From Phascolomyces articulosus (Eukaryota; Mucoromycota; Mucoromycetes; Mucorales; Lichtheimiaceae): a stretch of DNA of 64,000 nucleotides. The DNA lies in assembly GCA_025677815.1 (NCBI GenBank), contig JAIXMP010000032.1, positions 310,001-374,000 on the forward strand. The letters run 5' to 3'. How positions within the stretch are numbered: position 1 is the stretch's first letter; the number at the start of each line of letters is the position of its first letter. A program made the position numbers and the translations under genes. A model generated the notes under the pieces. That model saw only the letters and a list, made by a program, of their open reading frames with translations. It was not told where the DNA came from and did not search any database. Below are positions 1-10,767 of the stretch, piece after piece.

Positions 1-104
1 CATTATAAAATCAAATGTGGAATCCAAGGTCAGGCATATACTAAATAATAGCAAAATTCAATCAATACGTTAATATTTATATATATTTATTTGCACTATT
101 TTAG

Positions 105-1734
105 AACCGGTGAACCAACTTGGACAGAAATGTCTCGACTTGTTTCCAGAATTATCTTATTCCTACTGTTTATTGCATTTTTCGTGTTTCTGGTGATTCA
201 AGCAATTGAGAGCCCTACAACAACTTATACAACACCTAAATCCGTACTCGATAAAGGCATAGAACTTCCAGGTAAATGTCAAATGAAAAATAACTACAGC
301 AAATGCAAAAATAATTTAATGCTAATTTACTCTGTTGTTGTATTTTTATTATACCCATGAACAGATATTCGATTTTGTTTTCATGGATTTACAAATGAAA
401 ATATGGGCCCAACGTTGCAATGTGAAACAGATATCGGCAAGTCATGTAATAAACATATCCGGCAGCTGAATATGTCAGTTCATCAGCCAATATTTTTTGG
501 AACTGGTAGAACTCGATGCTATATGTTTTATGGCGATTATCTTGACGATAACGAAGAACCATTACGTTTGTATCCTACGCCTATACCACAAAAAAACAAC
601 GGAAGTCTTATTGGATTTTATACACAGATTGGAAACACATCGGAACAAGTTCGACTCTATACTACGTTTTATCATGCTGAACAAAACTTCAACCGAAAGG
701 TTTATCTAAACCAACCCATGCCAAGACTCAGTGACACTGAAGTAAATGAATGGAAAGCACATGATTCTAGTATTATCAGTGGTGATCCTTTTGAACAGAT
801 GGAATATGCCAATATCCAGTACCGACTTGAAATAACAGAATATTTACAACCCACCTGGTGGAACTACGTTGGATTTGCATCCGTCTATAATTCTTCGACA
901 GTAGTAAAGAAAGATATTCAAAAGTACCGAATAGGTACTCCAACACCCGGAAACTATGGTGGTATGGGTAACATCAATCTGAAGCCAGATGGGTTTACCA
1001 TCTTGGTAAATAAAGAACAAAGAGTCTATACTTTGGTAAATGCATTTGGCTTCGTTGGTGGTATCTATGGTTTACTTATTGCATTTCAAACTGCTATGTT
1101 TGGTTATCGTCCACAATCTCCATTTGGTTATCTCCATCGCTGGTCTGTTGGCCCCATGCGTCGTTCAATTTATCGAGGTCTCAAGAATGGATTTGAAGAT
1201 TACAGATCACCTACTCCTTTGGTGAATCCAGTACATGCAAGACAATATTCTAATTATACAAACAAAGAGAAAGTAGGCGTTGATAATGGTGGCATACATT
1301 TAAAGAGTATCGGTACAGGATTCAACAATCGTAATAATTATACTGCTGACGAAGCAGACATATTAGCCATGGAAGGAGGTTTACAAAATGACGACGATCA
1401 GAAATATCTTTGTGCAAATGATGAAGAGCAAGGACGACGGCTAGAATCAATGGAAGATCGCGTGCAACTACTCGAGAGATTATTCCAATCCTACTATGTA
1501 GATGATGAAGTATTTCAAAAATTGGATGAAGCCGTCAAGTGCCCTGAAAAATCAAATCGACGACGACATGTCGGGTCACCCCTTCAACAGCATAATAATA
1601 TGGTTGGAATTCTTGGAGAAAGAAGGAGTCGAAGTGGTTACAAAAAAACAAAATCGTTGGATAGTAGTAAATTTTCAATGGATGAAGATTCTATTCCTCA
1701 GCCTCCTTCTTTATTTAGAGATAGAAACACGTGA
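105..1734 (+). CDS. Kelch-type membrane protein, C-terminal half (paralogue 1, cut by window start)
   Basis: Exons 105-271 and 365-1734 are in phase (donor GTAAAT, acceptor ACAG) and correspond in size and phase to the last two exons of the complete paralogue at 3254-6711. The visible part begins with a GEP-W-E motif and a hydrophobic helix (IILFLLFIAFFVFLVIQAI). A roughly 200-residue domain with conserved Cys follows (CFHGF, CETDIG, RCYMF), then a second hydrophobic stretch in VYTLVNAFGFVGGIYGLL, then a basic juxtamembrane segment (YRPQSPFGYLHRWSVGPMRR) and a charged tail with a short coiled coil near SMEDRVQLLERLF. The kelch half lies upstream of the window. Bases 1-104 are mainly intron; a W-N-P-R codon run at 18-28 may be the end of the preceding exon, but a TAA lies just before it in that frame, so the junction is unresolved. 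Function is unknown; a cell-surface role is inferred. Confidence 0.85.
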
Positions 1735-3253
1735 CCTGCCTACAATGCTATCAGTTAACCTTTATAGACCATATATAGTCTATTATACTTTTATATTTAC
1801 AAAAAAAAATATAATTCGATTTTTAATAATAATGAATAATGTTGCTACTTAATAAATAATTTTCTATTTTCATGCGTATATATACGTAATAAACATTTTT
1901 ATATGGATCAAACTTGTATCTCGTAAATGTACATGTAGAAGACTTTGTTTACGAATGAATATAGTATGTTTGGTAAGAAGAATGATTTTTTCTTTTAGTT
2001 TTATTATTTTACTCGTAAAATTATTTAAGAACATTTATTTATCCATTGCTTCAACGTTAGTCTCAATGTTCGAAAAACAAAATTGATTCGTTATAGAGAA
2101 TCTTCCCTACATGAGATTTACAGATAAAAATAAGCTTAAGAATGTTTACAATTAGAGAAGCCAGATGAGGCTTATTATTTATTTGCTTATTTTTCCATAT
2201 TTGTGCATATTGTACCTTTTATGTGGTTATGTGGTACACAAGATACAATGACAGTAACAAAATATCGAATCAGCATGTTTATATTACCTTGATTGCTAAG
2301 AATGAATAGATGGGACTAATATCAAAGGTTGTTCGACATTTTAACATTCGACATCGATCATCAGCGCTTTTGGAGCCAGTAAATACACTTTTTATGCTGT
2401 AACTTTTTATTTTGGGAGAAATAATAGAATTATTTGAATAGGCTATGCACTAGTGGTGTTGGATCTAACATCGTAGCTAATGATGATAAGAAAATAGAAT
2501 GACCCAAATAGTGGCTGAGGTGATAAGTCATCATTTAATAACAATAGTAACAGTGAGATCATACCCATACTATATATAATAAAATGTTCACAATAGACTA
2601 ATAGTATTGATTGGTATATGTATCATAAAAGTGACGATCGATACTTGTCAAACGCTTTACATATAAGCTTATTGTTATTGCATATAAATAATTATGCAAG
2701 TTTATCTTGATCCTCAAAATAAAACGGCATGGTGAAAACACACAAGGCTTTCTACAAAAAAAGCTTGTGTTACAATTTTGCGGCGCGTTGCAGCTTTTGT
2801 ACGCCCTGAAGAACGAATTTTCAGATGGGGTAAAAAGTGAGTGGTCCAATGAAACAAAGGACCATGATGGAAGGTTGGTGAGTTTCAAATTAAAAAGTCC
2901 TTTTATATTAAAAATGTGTGGCGATATATATTGGTAATACCAGACCCAGTATCTGGTAATTCGAGTAGTATGAACGGTGGTTGATCTAGAGTGTGTCGTA
3001 CCTCGGCTTTTTATTTTCAGATAAAGGAAAAATGATGATGATATACCATAGCATGTCTTTAATAGGAAAATCTTTGTTCTACTGACTGTGTGACACCGGG
3101 CTTAGCTGACAAAAAGATTTCAATCATTTAAATATAAATATTATCACCAGAAAATACACTTCTTTATTATTTCCCCTTTTTGCTTTCTTTCCTGAATATT
3201 TTTCTTCTCTTGAGAATCAGTAGAGTAGTCAAATAAAAAAATAGATTGACAAT
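1735..3253. other. Intergenic region between the tandem kelch genes
   Basis: I see no gene here. An AATAAA-like polyadenylation context lies just after the stop of the first gene (about 1850). An imperfect hairpin (ACACAAGGCTTT paired with AAAGCTTGTGT) sits near 2738-2772 in a slightly GC-richer patch at 2720-2880. The short open frames there do not read like protein. The last 150 bases before 3254 are pyrimidine-rich, as expected for a core promoter. Confidence 0.5.
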
Positions 3254-6200
3254 ATGTTGTTTTTTATACGATTACTACTGCAGCGAACAATAGTATCAGC
3301 ACCGCTGCTACTCTTCACCATCATTATACTATTCTCGATATTCGATGTATCTCGGGGTGAATATCCTTCGAATTCAAGTAATCCGACTGCAAAAATATCT
3401 GACACTGCTGGTTTCACTATCAATGGAAAGATGTATACTTATGGTGGAAGAAATTTCAATAGCCCTACAAGTGTATTGTATGAAGTGAACATTGATATGA
3501 ACAATGGTGTGATGACTCGTACAGTTGTCGATAGTTCCGGTATGCCAACGTATGATTCACAGGCCATCATTCTTGATAATGATACTGTCGCGTTTATCGG
3601 CGGTTCACTTAACTGGGCTAGGTTAGACCCTAGTTCAATGCCATCACTTATAGGATATACATATTCATTCAGTCAACAAAGTTGGAATTCTTTACCTGGG
3701 TTAAATGATTCTCGTTACAGTCTTCAAACACATCCTGAACACCGACAAGGACACACAGCCGTTAAAGCATCAGATGGGTTGATCTACATTCAAGGTGGTA
3801 CCCAAAACGCACCTTACAATAGCATATTACTTGATGCTTGGTCGTATGAAGCATCAACAGGAGATTTGAAAAAGTTGGACGATCCACCTTTTGGCCTGTT
3901 CGCTGCCACTGCAACTGCATTACCGTATGTTTTATCTTCTTTTTTTTTTTTTGGCTTTTCAAATTGAAAATAAATGTATTCATTGTAGATCATATTCTTT
4001 CTATATATTAGTGATGGACCCATTGTATATTTGGGTGGGTATTACGATACAGTTACTCTTGAGACACTCCCTGTCATGTTTCGACTTGATAGAGCATTAA
4101 TATATGATATCAATTCAAATTCGTGGAGAACTCAACCCCTCAACACTACAGCTATAAAAAACTTTACGCTTGAAAGGGAAAATCTCAGCGCTGTCTTAGG
4201 TAAGTTGATGGCTGTATAACATTTAGGATGAATTCCAATCAATATCCACTCATACATCAAATACTGACCTTTTTTTTTAAAAAAAAAATAGGTCCAGAAA
4301 ATCGTTACATTTATGTTTTTGGAGGTGAAGATTATTACTATCTATTACAATCGTGACCAAATGGTAATCAGTGTATTTATTAATTAAAAAACATCTATTA
4401 AATCAACAGGTGATACTCCCGCCACTGAAAACAATAAAATGATGGTATATAACGATCTTTGGATATTAGATACGCATACATGGACGTGGGGAATACCATC
4501 CAACGTTTCAGGAACTCAACCCATCACTCGCACAGGTTCCTCTGCAGCTCTAATCAACAATGACTACATCTATTTTTGCTATGGTAATTAGTTTTAAAGA
4601 ACCATAATTTTGGAATTGTTTTTATTCTAGTGTTATGAATACTGTATTGAGTAACAGAACTTGATAACATTAGGTAGGACACAAAACTTTGCCATTGAAT
4701 CTATTGATGTGCTCAAGCTACCCGACATATCAAAAGGTGATGAGAGCGTAGAATCTGGACCGTATAAATGGCTTTATAACATCTCCACTGGAGAGACCCA
4801 AGAAGAGGCAGAACGTAAACCCTCCGGCCCTAGCAAAGGTGTCATCATTGGCCTTTCAGTAGGGTTTGGAGTGAGTGGTCTTATTTGTATCATCCTGCTA
4901 TTCTTATTTAGACATCGTGTCAAGTATGTCATGATTATATCATGGGATGCAGTATGGGATCGTAGGTTAGTAATGAAGAACAATTGTTGGCATGTATAAA
5001 GTAGCAATAATGGGTCTATGTACATATACTTATATTACATTAATAATATAGAATTGGTGAACCTCTTTGGGCAGAAATATCTCGATTCATAACAGGGACT
5101 TTCTTAGTTTTGCTGTTTATCGCATTTGTTGTGTTTCTTGTGGTGCAAGTCATAAATAGTCCTGTCACATCCGATTCAAGAATTGAATCTGCAGAAGAAA
5201 AAGGTTTAGACGTCCCAGGTAAATTGAGTAATAATTGTGAATGTGCAAAAAAAAGGAATAAATCATAAATACTTGAACCTAACAATGATAATCTTTCTTA
5301 TTATATATTAAAAGATATTCGATTTTGTTTTGACGGATATTCAAACGATTCAGATCCTTATTCTCCTCATATGAGTTGTGAGACCGATATTGGTGGCGAT
5401 TGTCAGAGACAAATCATGTTACTTGATCGGTCAAAGCATTCGCCGTTACCTGTGACCTCAACTTTCAATCGATGTTTCTTGTTTCTCAGTGATGATTTGA
5501 CTGACAACATTGAACCCATACGACTCTCTCCTACAAGAATACCAGGAGTAAACAATGGAACGATTATTGGATTTACACCTCGTGTGGATAATGTAACAGA
5601 ACCAGTTCGACTTTTCATGTCATTTTATCACCCCAGAGAGGATCCTAACCGTCACGTTTATATAAATGAGCCTAATATACAACTTGATGATGAATACATT
5701 GAAAATTGGAAGTATCGTGATAGTAGCTATGTTAGTGGTGAATCACTCGAGCCAATGGAGTCGGCTAATATTCAATATAGCATCGAAGTGACAAAGCATT
5801 TGACAAAGTCATGGTGGAATTTCGTTGGATTTGCATCAATTTATAATCAAACAACAGAAGTCAAGACAACAATCCAAAAATATAAATGGGGAGAACCTCA
5901 ACCCGGTACCTATGGTACTGTTGGCAGTATTTTATTGACACCATCGACTTTTGATATTACAGTGAATAAAGAGCAAAGAGTCTATACTTTGGTAAATGCC
6001 TTTGGTTTCGTTGGTGGTATCTACGGTCTATTCATCGCTTTTCAAAGTGCCATGTTTGGTTATCGTCCACAATCTCCATTTGGTTATCTCCATCGCTGGT
6101 CTGTTGGTCCCATGCGCCGTTCAATTTATCGAGGTCTCAAGGATGGATTTAAAGACTACAGGTCACCTACACCTATGGTAAATCCAGTGCATGCAAGACA

Positions 6201-6711
6201 ATATTCCAATTATACAAATAATGAAAAAGTCGACGCTGAAGATGGAATAATACACTTGAAGAACATTGGCATGGGATTCAACGCTCATAGTAGCTATGCA
6301 TCTGACGAGACAGATGCTATATTAACCCTAGAGAGAGGTTCACGGGATGATGAAAATGGTGAGAAATACGTTGGAGGTGACAGTGATGATCACGGACGAC
6401 GAGTAGAATCAATGGAAGATCGTATGCAATTGCTCGAAAAAGTGTTCCAATCGTATTATATTGACGATGAAGTATTCCAAAAATTGGATAAAGCTGTCAA
6501 GTACCCTGATAAATCAAATAAACGACGACATCGTGCAGGAGCATCCCGTCGACAGCATAATGTAGTTGGTATTTTAGGTGGAAGGAGAGATCGAGCTGGT
6601 TATAAACGTACTCAGTCTATAGATAGCAGATACACGGTTGAAGAAGATGAACAAAACCGTGCTTCTATTAAACAACCCCCTACCATGGTGTTTAAAGGTG
6701 GCCAACGATGA
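3254..6711 (+). CDS. Kelch-ectodomain multi-pass membrane protein (paralogue 2, complete)
   Basis: Seven exons close in phase: 3254-3924, 4012-4199, 4292-4324, 4410-4583, 4674-4965, 5052-5218, 5315-6711, giving 973 residues. Exon 5 could instead end at 4923 with a stronger GTATGT donor, which removes 14 residues in frame. The ATG precedes a hydrophobic signal peptide. Residues of about 35-400 contain kelch blades (TYGGR, AFIGG, YIQGG, YLGGYY, FGGD). A first TM helix (GVIIGLSVGFGVSGLICIILLFLF) is followed by GEPLWAE, a second TM, a Cys-bearing domain (CETDIGGDC), a third TM near VYTLVNAFGFVGG and a long cytoplasm-like tail with a coiled coil. Predicted topology is kelch domain outside, short inner loop, outer Cys domain, inner tail. 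The gene is a head-to-tail duplicate of its upstream neighbour. I do not know a characterised homologue; a receptor or wall-sensor role is only inference. Confidence 0.9.
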
Positions 6712-7058
6712 TGATAATAATTTATATACCAAAAGAAAACGTCCTTTCTCAAACGATTAATTATATTGCTACTACTATATATGAGAATCTTGTAATATCA
6801 ACACAATAATTTGTAGCCATGCAGTGATTTTTATTTTTATTTATAGCTGCACTCTAAAGAATCATGTACTTGTAATAAATCGATTTTGTATTTGTACCGC
6901 AGTAAAACTTTATTCGAGGTGACAGGTTGTGTTCATAATGATAATAAGTATGAATCATACCCAAGCCACAGGGCAGATCTCCACTTCCTTCCTATATTGG
7001 GTTTCTCCTTTAAGTGTCAGACTGAGAACACGACCAAGTTGCCCTTGAAACACGCCTC
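6712..7058. other. Intergenic region with presumed FRS1 promoter
   Basis: This gap separates the kelch gene stop from the FRS1 start. It is AT-rich with several TAATAA/AATAAA-like motifs after 6715 that could serve polyadenylation. The stretch 6955-7058 is richer in C and T and directly precedes the FRS1 ATG. No coding sequence is visible. Confidence 0.5.
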
Positions 7059-9687
7059 ATGCCTACCGTTACCGTTGATAAACAGCTTCTTTTCGAAGCA
7101 TTAGAAAAGGATTATAGTGAGTTTTTATTTTCGTAAAGTTCTTTATTCTTAGTTCATACTCTTCTTTAGTCATTATTTGAGTGTTAATTGTAATGCTCTT
7201 TTTTTTTTTCCTAACTCAATGACATTTTGACAACTTTTTTCAAAATATAGCAAGCGAAGAGTTCAACGAACTCTGCTTCCGTTTCGGTATCGAACTCGAA
7301 GAAGACGTATGTGAATAGAAATATATTATTATTTTATTTTAAATGAAAACATCGGGTTTCTCATATTTTCGTGGATAATTTAACTCTCTCTAGACCTCGG
7401 AAAAGGATGAATCGGAAAAGGTTGAAGGTGAACGTCCTCAATTAAAGATTGATATCCCAGCCAACAGGTGATTATTCTCCTAATAATGATGAATGGAATA
7501 CGAGCAAAAAGGAAAATAATGGAAATAAATTAAATATATAAAAAAAAACTATGCGCATATATCCAGATACGATTTGTTGTGTCAAGAAGGTCTTGCTCAA
7601 GCTTTACGTGTATATGAAGGTAAATGCAAGCCCCCACAATATAAGCTTGTCAAGCCTGCCAGTGGTAAATTGGAACAAGTCATTGTTAAGCCAGAGGTAT
7701 ATATATTTGCAAATTGAAATGGGATGGGGGAGAAGTGATATAGAAATTGTAATTCATACTGTTACTTGGGTATTAGACTGCTCAAATCCGCCCTGCTATT
7801 GTTGCTGCTATTCTTCGCAACATCACATTCACTCAAGAAGCTTATGACAGTTTCATTGACCTTCAAGACAAGTTGCATAACAACATTTGCCGGTAAATAT
7901 TTCATAAAAAAAAGTGGGGAGGATGATAATCACTATAGGGTGATAATAGAAAAGGAAAAAATATACTTAAATACTGAGAATATAAAAGAAAGCGTACACT
8001 TGCTTCTATGGGTACACACGATCTTGATACAATTCAGGGTCCTTTCACATATGAAGCTTTGCCACACAAGGATATCAAGTTTGTTCCTCTTAATCAAACC
8101 ACTGAATTGGATGGTGATTCATTGATGGAATTCTATGAGGTATAGCGGTATAAGAATAATGGAGAATGACGTTGTTAGATTTTTCTATATAATGGATGAT
8201 ATGGATAATAACAGTATTTTGGACCTTTTTTTTTTGGTGAAAAAAAATAGAATGACAAGCACTTGGGCCGTTTCCTTCATATTATCCGTGATTCCCCCGT
8301 CTATCCTGTTGTATATGATGCCAACCGTGTTGTCTGCTCCCTTCCTCCTATTATCAACTCAGAACACTCAAAGATCAAGTTGACAACTAAAAATGTCTTT
8401 ATCGAAATCACAGCAACAGATGAACACAAAGCCAATATTGTTTTGAACACTTTGGTTGCCATGTTCTCTCAATACTGTGCTGATCCCTTCACGTACGTTT
8501 AACGATCTTTTAATTTGGAACTGCGATGAATTGGAAGAAGTGGATATATGTTTTTGAAGGATGTTCAACAAGGAATATTAACTGGGATGATTTCATGTAA
8601 TAAATAGTGTAGAGCCAGTAGAAATTGTATATCCTGATGGCACCGTCAAGCAAACCCCCAAGGTTCAACCATGGCGTGCTACTGCTAAAGTCGATTACAT
8701 CAACTCATGTACAGCTCTTGATTTGAAGGGTAACGACATTTGTGGTTTATTAGAGAAGATGAGTTTAGGCGCCAATGTCAACCCTGAAGATGCCAATGAA
8801 ATTCTTGTCGACGTGCCCCCTACCCGTTGGGATATTTTGCACGCTGCTGATATCATGGAAGATGTGTGTATTTCATATGGTTATGACAACTTGCCACGAA
8901 AAATGCCTGCTGTCTCCACCTTTGCATCTGCATTGCCCTTGAACAAACTTTCAGATCATGCTCGTCGTGAAATTGCTATGGCTGGATTTACCGAAGTAGC
9001 CCCCTTGATTCTTTGTTCCCATGACGAAAACTTTAAGTTCTTGAACCGTGTCGATGACAATCAAACCGCCATCAAGCTTGCAAATCCCAAGACTATTGAA
9101 TACCAAGTCGTTCGTACTTCCCTTTTACCTGGTGTCCTCAAGACCATCAATAATAACAAGAAATTGCCCTTGCCTCTCAAGGTCTTTGAAGTATCCGATG
9201 TTGGTTTCAAGGATGAAACTCGCGAACGCAGAACACGTAATGAACGTCACGTGTGTGCTGCTTACATGTCAAAGACTTCTGGTTTCGAAATCATCCATGG
9301 TTTATTGGGTCGTTTGATGGAAATGTTCAGCACTAAGCTTATCACCAAGACATCTAAGGAATTGGGTTATTGGATTGTTGAATCTGAACGTAAGTCTTTT
9401 TTTTTCAATTGATGATGGATAAAAAATAAACATTCATGCATGTATATGCATCTGGGTATATATAAATGTTGGAAACTCATTTACTATGAGAATTTTTTTT
9501 ATTTATAGATCCTACCTATTTCCCTGGTCGTTCAGCAGATATTCATTTGCGTTATTTAACTGAAGAAGGTGAACGTAAGGAATTGATGATTGGTTCCTTC
9601 GGTGTCCTTCACCCCACCGTTCTCGAAAGTTTCGAATTGAACCTTCCTACCACCGTCCTTGAATTTAACCTTGAACCTTTTGTTTAA
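7059..9687 (+). CDS. FRS1: Phenylalanine--tRNA ligase beta subunit, cytosolic
   Basis: Nine exons close in phase: 7059-7116, 7251-7306, 7394-7467, 7567-7696, 7777-7892, 7989-8139, 8251-8492, 8608-9389, 9509-9687, giving 595 residues, close to the usual size of the eukaryotic cytosolic beta subunit. The start [15 protein letters not shown] matches the family N-terminus. Diagnostic stretches follow: [49 protein letters not shown] (B3/4 editing region), the B5 segment [17 protein letters not shown], and a C-terminal core ending [15 protein letters not shown]. The enzyme is an (alpha-beta)2 heterotetramer charging tRNA-Phe in the cytosol; the alpha subunit is not in this window. The catalytic class II motifs are carried by alpha, so their absence here is normal. 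Convergent with the minus-strand gene beginning at 10670. Confidence 0.97.
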
Positions 9688-9831
9688 GATTACCATACAT
9701 ACACACACTCACACACTCACAAATAAAAATAAGTTGTATAGATAAACAAAAAAAAATTGAAAAATAAATTCCTTTTGCGTATAGTGTTATTATTACTATT
9801 TATTTATATTTATAAAATGTATATTATTATT

Positions 9832-10670
9832 TTAAACATTACTCCTGTTATTGAATGATTCAATCAGGTGTATTAAACGATAAAGTAAATCATCAGCATT
9901 TGTTTGAGAGGTTGCAGTAAGATCAGAATTATTCTAAAGGGCATTTTTTTTCAAGTTAGATCATCACTAATCATGAATTGACTATTGAATGTAATTAATT
10001 TTACTCTAGTAACTTCTACATTGTTACCTTCAGTTGGAAAGCAAGGGTCTCTAAATTGGCATTTCCTAATAATCTATATCCATATCAATAAATAAAAAAA
10101 AGATGATGATCATTGATTAGCAATGGATAATGTATAGAAGCATGTGCTTTTTTCACTTTACCAGCATTATTCATGTATTAGCCGCAATATTAACAAAGTC
10201 TAATTTGGGAACGTATAGAAAATTATTTTTTTTACGTAAACGAAATGGAGATTCATCCATCACTTTATGTGAAACCTAATGACGTAGAAATCGTCATGTT
10301 CATTTTTCTGTTATATAGTTACCCGACCACTATCCAACACTGCAGTTTGATCACTGTGGCCCACGTTGCCATCAAGCACATAGGCCATTTTTTCTGGTGT
10401 TAAGATAGGAGGAGAACTACCATGTTCATTGATATTTGTCATGACCTCTCGTAAAGTATTCCCCATCAACCCATCTGATGTTGCACGTTGAAGTAAAGTG
10501 GATATTGAGACTGTGATGGGTAAAGATGAAACTGGTGTTGAGTCTTCATGATGTTCTATGGCTTGTAGTTGTCCTTCTTGTTGTCGCTGCTGCTGTTGTC
10601 GTCTATAATATAGATTTTGACGTCGTTGTTCTTCTGTAGGTAATTCAAATACATATTGAAAATGTAACAT
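9832..10670 (-). CDS. Unrecognised gene with unresolved 3' end
   Basis: The first exon 10323-10670 (116 codons, Gln-rich after an ELPTEEQRRQ start) joins in phase through a good donor (GTAACT) and acceptor (ATTAG) to 10171-10275, giving a 150-residue protein that stops at TGA 10171-10173. Two more exon-like blocks lie downstream with good splice borders: 10028-10073 (LLGNANLETLAFQLK) and 9832-9933 (from NNSDLTATSQ to a TAA). These two join each other in phase. No canonical donor links the second exon to the third in frame. Either the gene ends at 10171 and the blocks are a relic, or an indel or an unseen splice site separates them. I do not recognise the family; no TM segments or enzyme motifs are visible. 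It lies 97 bases beyond the Nvj2-like stop on the same strand. Confidence 0.6.
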
Positions 10671-10767
10671 ATGTTTTGTAAAAGGAGAAGAAGAGTGACA
10701 ATATTTATATTAAATGTAAAGAACAAAAAAGAACATTTTAGAAAAAAAAAGACACACACAATTTTTT

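Noticed and set aside
2598..2937. Opposed short frames between the kelch genes
   Set aside because: Composition is not protein-like and no splice partners exist; they overlap an imperfect hairpin.
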